Shown: one piece after another, positions 3,412-8,031 of the stretch | Position numbering within the stretch: position 1 is the stretch's first letter | Layout of the letters: each line of letters opens with the position of its first letter | Source of the DNA: Alphaproteobacteria bacterium | Lineage (GTDB): Bacteria > Pseudomonadota > Alphaproteobacteria > RF32 > CAG-239 | NCBI GenBank assembly: GCA_900769705.1 | Contig: CAAGHP010000012.1 | Span: 1 to 8,031, forward strand | DNA length: 8,031 nucleotides | Direction: 5' to 3' | The notes under the pieces: generated by a model | The model's database searches: none | The model's input: the letters and a program-made list of their open reading frames with translations, nothing else | What the model was told of the DNA's origin: nothing | Position numbers and translations under genes: made by a program

Positions 3412-5916
3412 TTAACTTGCTTTATCGACACAAGTTCCCCATTCTTTGTCATCTTCATCATGGCAAATCGGATTAAAATCTTTTCCTTTATCGCTACAAG
3501 ATTTTGCATCATCTTCATAGTTACATTCGGCCATGCAGTATTCAGCATATTTATATCCACCGCATTCAACTGTTTTACCGCCAGGAAATTGACCGGTTTC
3601 GCACTTCTTTAGTCCCTGTGCAGGAGGTGTTCCTCCATTGCAATCCAAATATTCTCCGTTGCAGACATAGTAATAGTATACAATATCTCCATTCTGTTTG
3701 GTGCATTTTTCATCAACATAATAGTTTCCATACTTTTCTGTATAAGATTTATCTATTGTTGTTTGGCAACTTTTATAAGGTTTCTGTCCATACCAGAAAC
3801 TATCCATATTGCATGTGTCAGCACATTCCTTGAAGTACTTATAACCTCCGCATTCTACAGGATCTCCGATACCATTATCATTTTCACAGGTTTTCATCCC
3901 TTTGGCGGGTGGTGTTTTTCCGGCACAATCTGTAAACGAAGCAGTACAGCTTTCATAATAAATAACTGTTTTGCCATTTTCTTTATCACATTTATCTTTA
4001 ACATAATAGTAGCCATTTTGTACGGTACCGTCTGTTGCGTAACAATGTGTTATAGGAGTTGTAGTGTAATCCCAATAGTCATCGGTAGTACATTGATCAG
4101 CGCATTCCTTAAAATATTTATTACCGCCGCATTCAACAGCATCACCAATACCCTTGTCGTTATCACAGCGAGTCATGCCATACGCAGGAGATCTGTTGCC
4201 TAAAACATCATAATAGCTACTATCACAAAGTGCATACCAATCGACATAAGTCAAATCGACCTTTCTGCATTTCTCACCTACCAGATAGTAACCACCAGGT
4301 CCATATCCTCTTTTATAGGCAGCGCTTGAGTAATAACACCAGTAGATGTCGCCGGATTCACACTTTTTAACTTCCCAATAACCCTCTGTATCACATGTTT
4401 CCTCTACTTCGCAGCGGTCATAGTATTTAACATTACCGCAGGTGCATGTCACTTCGCCGACCGGATGGCGTCCGCCGCCGATGCAGGTATACTTGCCGAA
4501 ACATTTGTTGATAGGGTTGTTTTCATCGTTGCAGTCAATGCAATCGCCGCATGGAGTTCCGTCACTGAACTTAGAACATTCTCCGGCCGCAACAAATTCT
4601 GTTCCCAATCCACAGTCAGAAGCTCTCTTTTTACCATCGCAACTTGGTTTTGAACAGCTGTAAACCGTGGCGCCGCTGGTTCCGCTAACCCAGGTTCCGT
4701 CCTCGTAATAATCCGTATGCGGCGTGCAGCCATTACAGGTAACGCATGTGTCTTCATTTTTCATTTTTTCGGCGGCATCCGCGCTGATGTAGTTGCTTGG
4801 GCAGGTGGTGTCCTTAGAAGTTAATTCCACGCACTTATAAACCGTGGTGCCGTCAGTGGTTGAGGTTGTACCATCGTCATTAGTGGTGGTAGAAGTCGGC
4901 GTGCATTCATAGCATTTATATTTGCCGCTGTTTTCTTTTTCCGTTTTTTCCTTCAAACTCAGGTTATATTCGCTGCCGCAGCCGCTTTCTTCGGTTTTGC
5001 TGCACTTATAAACCGTGCTGCCTTTGCCGGTATAGTTATATTCGCCTTCATAGTTAGTTTGATATACGTCTTTGGTGCAGGACTCGCAGTTGTAATCCGA
5101 TATTTCAGAGCTCAGTTTATAGCTGTCGCAGCCACGCTCTTCCGTTATAATATCTTTGCAGTCGTAAACGGTTTCGGTGTCGTATGTGGTGTATGGCAGG
5201 CCTTTTTCCGTGCAGTTATAATACGTCCAGTTTTTAGTGCAGGAATCGCAGGTTTTGCCGCTTTCCGGCGCAGACAGGTCATAGCCTCGGCAGCCGACAG
5301 ATGAGCTGCTTTCGGAGCACGGTGTGGAATCCATATACCAGCAGCCGACATCTTCATCCTGCTCGCAGAAATAGTGACGGTTTTTAGATGAATTGCTATC
5401 GGCTTCGTCCTCACAGGCCTGCTGCGAAGCGTAAATGCAATAGGCTTTGTAGCAAGTGCCTTCGCCGGCTATTTGCCGACATTCCTGCGAATGTTCGTGA
5501 CCGGCAATTTTATGGGCACAAGAGGCAAATTTAGAGGCGCTGCCGATTTCGGTAAAAGTATCGATACCATCGCATATTGTGGTTATATCGTCATCGGCGC
5601 AAGCGTCCGCGTCCGGCAAAAAGCAGACTTTGGCTTGGGCCGTGGTTGAAAACAGAAAAACCGCCGCCAAAGCAAACGCTCTTTTCAAAACCTCGCCCCT
5701 TGCGGGATAGGTCGATGCGTGAGCATCGGGTGAGGGGTACTTAAAAATACTGCAAATAGTATGCAGTACATCCGTTTTTTTACCACATTCCGGCGTTTTT
5801 ATTGCTGAACTGTCATCCAAAGTCGAACGCCCTATTTTTTTGAACCTTGCGGAACCACCAAAAACCTTCATTTGGGCTTTTTGCCGCAGCATTGCATTTT
5901 TTACTGTCTTCAACAT
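3412..5916 (-). CDS. Exported cysteine-rich repeat protein, function unknown
   Basis: The frame is 834 codons long. No enzyme or named domain is recognised. A Sec signal peptide, LKRAFALAAVFLFSTTAQA (about residues 77-95), precedes the mature start KVCFLPDADAC. I count 70 cysteines, 68 of them after the signal peptide (about 9 percent), pointing to disulfide folding outside the cytoplasm. Residues about 223-425 hold four modules ending in TVY-x-C (Cys 253, 305, 362, 421). Residues about 541-807 hold three repeats of 93-95 residues with the core VECGGYKYFKECAD. ATG 5916 has AGGAG (5924-5928) seven bases ahead, but this puts 76 residues before the signal peptide. A TTG at 5688 with AAGGGG (5696-5701) seven bases ahead would start exactly at the signal peptide, giving about 758 residues. 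The divergent plus-strand neighbour is a paralogue (VCFLPDA, RHYFC, DSTPC shared). No C-terminal membrane anchor is seen. Confidence 0.85.
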   Translation of the reverse strand: MLKTVKNAMLRQKAQMKVFGGSARFKKIGRSTLDDSSAIKTPECGKKTDVLHTICSIFKYPSPDAHASTYPARGEVLKRAFALAAVFLFSTTAQAKVCFLPDADACADDDITTICDGIDTFTEIGSASKFASCAHKIAGHEHSQECRQIAGEGTCYKAYCIYASQQACEDEADSNSSKNRHYFCEQDEDVGCWYMDSTPCSESSSSVGCRGYDLSAPESGKTCDSCTKNWTYYNCTEKGLPYTTYDTETVYDCKDIITEERGCDSYKLSSEISDYNCESCTKDVYQTNYEGEYNYTGKGSTVYKCSKTEESGCGSEYNLSLKEKTEKENSGKYKCYECTPTSTTTNDDGTTSTTDGTTVYKCVELTSKDTTCPSNYISADAAEKMKNEDTCVTCNGCTPHTDYYEDGTWVSGTSGATVYSCSKPSCDGKKRASDCGLGTEFVAAGECSKFSDGTPCGDCIDCNDENNPINKCFGKYTCIGGGRHPVGEVTCTCGNVKYYDRCEVEETCDTEGYWEVKKCESGDIYWCYYSSAAYKRGYGPGGYYLVGEKCRKVDLTYVDWYALCDSSYYDVLGNRSPAYGMTRCDNDKGIGDAVECGGNKYFKECADQCTTDDYWDYTTTPITHCYATDGTVQNGYYYVKDKCDKENGKTVIYYESCTASFTDCAGKTPPAKGMKTCENDNGIGDPVECGGYKYFKECADTCNMDSFWYGQKPYKSCQTTIDKSYTEKYGNYYVDEKCTKQNGDIVYYYYVCNGEYLDCNGGTPPAQGLKKCETGQFPGGKTVECGGYKYAEYCMAECNYEDDAKSCSDKGKDFNPICHDEDDKEWGTCVDKAS
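3496..4296 (-). repeat. Three tandem 93-95-residue cysteine-rich repeats
   Basis: Equivalent cysteines 550/643/738 and 564/657/752 are spaced 93 and 95 residues apart. Each unit reads roughly GYYYV-x2-KC, then YY-x2-C, DC-x-G-x-TPPA-x-G(M/L)-x2-C, GIGD-x-VECGGYKYFKECAD-x-C and, in the first two, a W about five residues further on. The third unit is cut short after Cys 807. The DNA copies are diverged but plainly parallel. The region is clearly AT-richer than the 5' part of the same gene. Confidence 0.8.
4642..5250 (-). repeat. Four TVYxC cysteine modules in the N-terminal half
   Basis: Residues about 223-425 contain modules of 52-59 residues, each with a C-x2-C pair, a glycine/threonine-rich turn and TVY-(D/K/S)-C (Cys 253, 305, 362, 421), usually followed by a second GC or TC about eight residues later. 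The DNA shows recurring cttataaaccgtg-like blocks (near 4835 and 5005). The plus-strand paralogue has one matching module, GDTVYSC, at its residues 201-207, so this module is ancestral to both proteins. Confidence 0.7.
5691..5737. repeat. Interspersed palindromic element inside the 5' end of the minus-strand gene
   Basis: CCTCGCCC (5691-5698) pairs with GGGTGAGG (5728-5735, one G-U), and GATGC (5714-5718) pairs with GCATC (5723-5727). A side hairpin CCC-cttgc-GGG is at 5697-5706. The pattern (CCTCGCCCCTTGCGGG near one end, a variable palindrome, GGTGAGGGG at the other end) resembles a family of short intergenic palindromes scattered in many alphaproteobacterial genomes. It sits immediately before the signal peptide and reads in frame as PSPDAHASTYPARGEV. 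It also supplies the AAGGGG that could act as ribosome-binding site for a TTG start at 5688. Confidence 0.6.
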
Positions 5917-5930
5917 CTTATTTCTCCTGC

Positions 5931-5966
5931 ATTGTGTAAAAAAAAGGATCGTTTTTTTTACACAAT
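5931..5966. promoter_or_regulatory. Long A8/T8 palindrome in front of the minus-strand cysteine-rich gene
   Basis: ATTGTGT, eight A, GGATCG, eight T, then ACACAAT form a 36-base palindrome with a single mismatched pair (5946 against 5951). It ends 14 bases before ATG 5916, with the AGGAG in between. It shares its core with the palindrome at 6085-6118. It may be an operator for a dimeric regulator or a hairpin in the 5' untranslated RNA. The helix is mostly A-U and lacks the GC-rich stem of an intrinsic terminator. Confidence 0.75.
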
Positions 5967-5984
5967 GAAAATGCGGTTTTTAAC

Positions 5985-6002
5985 TGTTACAGTTTTGTTA
6001 CA
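5985..6002. promoter_or_regulatory. TGTTACA direct repeat with 11-base spacing
   Basis: TGTTACA occurs at 5985-5991 and again at 5996-6002, one helical turn apart. This spacing is typical of tandem binding by OmpR/PhoB-type response regulators. The first copy lies in an odd palindrome, AACTGT-T-ACAGTT (5982-5994). Placed in the divergent intergenic region, it could control either gene. Regulator identity is unknown. Confidence 0.35.
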
Positions 6003-6037
6003 TTTTTGTGAAAAAATGGCTTGAATCCAAATATTTC

Positions 6038-6066
6038 TTGAAAAAGAGCAATTTTTCGGATACACT
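6038..6066 (+). promoter_or_regulatory. Candidate sigma70 promoter of the plus-strand cysteine-rich gene
   Basis: TTGAAA (6038-6043, 5 of 6 consensus) and TACACT (6061-6066, 4 of 6) are spaced 17 bases apart. Transcription would start near 6073, about 12 bases before the palindrome at 6085-6118, so the palindrome would be either a downstream operator or the first structure of the mRNA. On the minus strand I find only a weaker candidate, TTCACA (6007-6012) with TAACAG (5984-5989). Confidence 0.5.
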
Positions 6067-6084
6067 GAATATGACAGGAAAAAT

Positions 6085-6118
6085 GTGTGTAAAAAAAACG
6101 ATCGTTTTTTTTACACAC
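6085..6118. promoter_or_regulatory. Perfect A8/T8 palindrome in front of the plus-strand cysteine-rich gene
   Basis: GTGTGT, eight A, CGATCG, eight T, then ACACAC form a perfect 34-base palindrome, 34 bases before ATG 6153. Core and length match the palindrome at 5931-5966, so each of the two divergent paralogues has one copy between the intergenic centre and its start. The centre CGATCG contains GATC. A shared operator is the simplest reading; an RNA hairpin in the 5' leader is the alternative. Confidence 0.8.
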
Positions 6119-6152
6119 TAAAAGTACAATTTTTTATATAAAGGAGAGTGTC

Positions 6153-8031
6153 ATGTGTGGCTGTATTTTCAAAGCGAAGCGCCTGTTTTTAGCTTTGCTT
6201 TTGTGTATCGGATGCACGGCGGTTTCTAACCCCGCGTCCGCAGTTGTCTGTTTTCTGCCCGACGCTGAAGGTTGCGGCGATAACGGAATAAATTATACCC
6301 CGGTAATTTGCGATGGTACCAACAATTTTACCCAAGATTTGTGTAATACCACCGCTGATAAATATTCCAGCAAAGAAAGACATTATTTTTGCGTGGAAGA
6401 AGGCACCGGATGTTATGTGTTGGACTCTACGCCTTGTTTTGAAAGTATAGACTATGACGATTGTCCGGGATGTCTAAATAGTCCTAAAGACGAGCAATAC
6501 AACTGTATTACGACCATTCAAGGCTTTACTAGACATGTTTGCTCGGATAAAGGTATCAGCTCTGAAGAGCGTGATTCCAGAACACAGTATCTCTGCCGTG
6601 AGAAAAAGTACAAGCAAGAAGGCTGCGATACATTTGATTTGTCGGAAGCTGAAAAAAATGAAAAAGAAGCAACCGGCGATTTTATCTGCTCCGAATGTAT
6701 AAAAGACATGTACACTTCTGATTATGACGGTAACTGGAACCGCACCGGTGACGGCGACACCGTTTATAGCTGCCGTGGAAAAGTAGCTTGCAATCAAACG
6801 GAATCCGATTGTACGGCTGACCAGAAGTTTGTTGCTGACGGTACAACCGATGAATATCAACAAGCTTGCGGCGTTTGCCAAGAAAAAACAAAATGTACAA
6901 AAGTTGCATCCGATTGCGGAAGCGATGAAAAATTCATCGCTGACGGCACAACCGACGACGATGATCATACCTGCGGTAAATGCGAAACAAAAATAAAATG
7001 TTCGAAAGTTGCATCTGATTGCACAGGCGAACAAACATTCGTAAAAGACGGCACAACCGATGATTACAACCATGAATGCGGAACCTGTAAAGAACCGGAT
7101 AAAAAGACTTGCACACAGCTTGATTTGAAGACCGCGTCTGAATGTAACTCCGCAACTCAAAAGTTCAATAGTACACGCACCGATGACTATGGCACCGAGT
7201 GCGGTAATTGCGTCGCTAAAAAAACTTGTAATAACTTAGGTTATAAAACTGAAAGCGAATGCAAAAAAAATGGTCAGAAATTTACTGCAGCTTCTCCGGC
7301 CGTAAAAGATGATTACGGCACTGTCTGCGGCAGTTGCGGAAATAAGAAAACATGTAAAGATATGGGATATAAAACCGCAGCGGAAGCAAGTGCTAATGAA
7401 AGATTCAGCGGAAATAATGTAACCGATGACTACAATACCCCATGCGGCACTCTTGAGCTGAAAAAATGTAGCGAAATTAACGCTGCCTATAAGATTGCCG
7501 GAAATTGTAGCTCAGATGAAACGTTTGCCGGCAATGGCACAAAAGGCAAGGACGGCGATTGCGGTAAATGTAATCTGAAGACCTGTGCCGGCATCACTTC
7601 CGGTTCCACAACCAAAAACAAATGCACTGAAGCTTGCTACACCGGCTTTAACCCGAATGGTAAAACCGGCAGCGACGGCGCTTGCGGTGTGTGTGCAGCA
7701 CAATGTCCAAGCGGTTATACAAAAGATTTGTCATCTTGCGGGACAAAAGACGGCTATGTTTTGACACATAAGGCGGCCTCTTGTACGCATAGCGTGGTTT
7801 GCGGAAAATGTGAAGAATGCAAGCTGAATTCATGCAGCGGATATACATATACAACATTATCCGACTATGCAAATTCCGAATCTTGCGACCGCGGCTGCAA
7901 CCAAGGCAAAAAATACCGCTGCAAATCCGACTACACCTACAGCAACGGCAAGTGTGTTGCTCCTAGCAAAACTTGCGAAGATTATACAAGCGGTCAAAAT
8001 ATTTATGTAACTCCTGGACCAAGTGTAAATC
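6153..8031 (+). CDS. Exported cysteine-rich repeat protein, function unknown; 3' end beyond window
   Basis: The frame is open from ATG 6153 to the window end (626 complete codons). AAGGAGAG (6141-6148) gives a strong ribosome-binding site. The signal peptide (RLFLALLLCIGCTAVSNPASA, about residues 10-30) has a probable cleavage after ASA, leaving VVCFLPDAEGC. The N-terminal domain (31-209) parallels the minus-strand neighbour (VCFLPDA, RHYFC near 76-80, DSTPC at 91-95, GDTVYSC at 201-207). From Cys 213 to about 514 come eight tandem units of 35-42 residues ending in CG-x-C. A third region (about 515-601) has irregular motifs such as CPSGYT and CSGYTY and contains the segment duplicated in inverted orientation at 1-119. 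No catalytic motif is visible. The protein is probably secreted or surface exposed and disulfide stabilised. A lipoprotein signal is unlikely because CIGC lacks the usual leucine at -3. Confidence 0.88.
   Translation, partial: MCGCIFKAKRLFLALLLCIGCTAVSNPASAVVCFLPDAEGCGDNGINYTPVICDGTNNFTQDLCNTTADKYSSKERHYFCVEEGTGCYVLDSTPCFESIDYDDCPGCLNSPKDEQYNCITTIQGFTRHVCSDKGISSEERDSRTQYLCREKKYKQEGCDTFDLSEAEKNEKEATGDFICSECIKDMYTSDYDGNWNRTGDGDTVYSCRGKVACNQTESDCTADQKFVADGTTDEYQQACGVCQEKTKCTKVASDCGSDEKFIADGTTDDDDHTCGKCETKIKCSKVASDCTGEQTFVKDGTTDDYNHECGTCKEPDKKTCTQLDLKTASECNSATQKFNSTRTDDYGTECGNCVAKKTCNNLGYKTESECKKNGQKFTAASPAVKDDYGTVCGSCGNKKTCKDMGYKTAAEASANERFSGNNVTDDYNTPCGTLELKKCSEINAAYKIAGNCSSDETFAGNGTKGKDGDCGKCNLKTCAGITSGSTTKNKCTEACYTGFNPNGKTGSDGACGVCAAQCPSGYTKDLSSCGTKDGYVLTHKAASCTHSVVCGKCEECKLNSCSGYTYTTLSDYANSESCDRGCNQGKKYRCKSDYTYSNGKCVAPSKTCEDYTSGQNIYVTPGPSVN
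6789..7694 (+). repeat. Eight tandem 35-42-residue cysteine repeats (CGxC type)
   Basis: The first cysteine of each unit falls at residues 213, 248, 283, 320, 359, 401, 439 and 478. A typical unit is K-x-TC-x3-GYKT-x-SEC-x5-F, then (D)GTTDDY-x3-CG-x-C. Units 1-3 are the most alike, and their DNA shares blocks such as gacggcacaaccgatga. Unit 6 lacks both its second and its last cysteine (EAS and CGTL replace EC and CGxC). The later units drift, and the array passes into irregular modules after residue 514. Confidence 0.85.
7837..7955 (+). repeat. Inverted-repeat partner of 1-119 inside the plus-strand cysteine-rich gene
   Basis: Position i in 1-119 pairs with 7956 minus i. I find 115 of 119 positions complementary, with the four mismatches clustered at 22-28, leaving 91 perfect positions (29-119 with 7837-7927). 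Homology stops sharply at 119/7837 and may continue left of position 1. Both copies are read in the same codon phase (residues 563-601 here). There is no transposase and no target-site duplication in view, so this is a gene-family duplication rather than insertion sequence ends. Confidence 0.9.

Noticed and set aside
3763..4203. 146-codon open frame on the plus strand opposite the minus-strand cysteine-rich gene
   Set aside because: It mirrors the tandem repeats of the true gene and has no convincing ribosome-binding site.
6153..6242. Lipoprotein signal (CIGC) in the plus-strand cysteine-rich protein
   Set aside because: The residue at -3 is cysteine rather than leucine, and a good signal peptidase I site (ASA before VVCF) lies ten residues later at the same place as in the paralogue.
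6474..7160. 228-codon open frame on the minus strand inside the plus-strand cysteine-rich gene
   Set aside because: It is antisense to a long coding frame with signal peptide, ribosome-binding site and regular cysteine repeats. The openness and the repetitive hydrophobic translation follow from the repeated codons on the other strand.
6789..7694. Regularly spaced direct repeats taken as a CRISPR array
   Set aside because: The repeats are in frame, vary in length (35-42 codons) and sequence, and encode a cysteine pattern; there are no constant repeats with unique spacers.
1..7955. Inverted repeats at both ends taken as terminal repeats of a composite transposon
   Set aside because: The repeats are coding, belong to the cysteine-rich family, have no transposase between them and show no target duplication; gene-family duplication explains them better.

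Overview
The window looks like a chromosomal segment of an AT-leaning, host-associated alphaproteobacterium. The L11, L1, L10 and L7/L12 proteins have an alphaproteobacterial character (for example the NIMEFCKAFNA stretch of L11, and rplJ starting with GTG). The window also holds large secreted cysteine-rich proteins and an interspersed palindrome of a type common in alphaproteobacteria. The lineage is inferred from memory of family sequences, not from a search.

Layout. Positions 1-141 hold, on the minus strand, a start-less piece of a cysteine-rich protein gene that runs out of the window to the left. An AT-rich gap follows, then the ribosomal protein cluster rplK-rplA-rplJ-rplL (510-3031) on the plus strand. 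It has a candidate promoter and an L1-binding stem-loop before rplK, a second candidate promoter and a structured L10 leader before rplJ, and a strong intrinsic terminator after rplL. Neither secE/nusG (upstream) nor rpoBC (downstream) is adjacent, which is unusual for this cluster. Between the terminator and the next gene lies what looks like a frameshifted gene remnant (3123-3354).

The right half holds two divergently transcribed paralogues for exported, very cysteine-rich repeat proteins: an 834-codon gene on the minus strand (3412-5916) and a gene on the plus strand that starts at 6153 and runs past the window end (626 codons visible). Their mature N-termini are clearly related (VCFLPDA, then RHYFC, then DSTPC), but they carry different repeat domains further on. 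The shared 236-bp intergenic region contains two near-identical long palindromes with A8/T8 arms around GATC, one in front of each gene, plus an 11-bp-spaced direct repeat and one good sigma70-like promoter. No enzyme or catalytic motif is visible in either protein; they look like disulfide-stabilised surface or periplasmic proteins of unknown function.

The most interesting point is a 119-bp inverted repeat (1-119 against 7837-7955; 115/119 identical, with 91 bp perfect), read in the same frame in both copies. One copy is inside the plus-strand cysteine-rich gene; the other is the start-less fragment at the left edge, pointing outward. Inversion of the roughly 7.7 kb between them would join the promoter, signal peptide and N-terminal repeats of the plus-strand gene to an alternative C-terminal coding region lying left of the window. 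That would be a C-terminus-switching (antigenic-variation-like) system that carries the ribosomal cluster inside the invertible segment. This is a hypothesis from sequence layout only; an assembly artefact or a static duplication remains possible.
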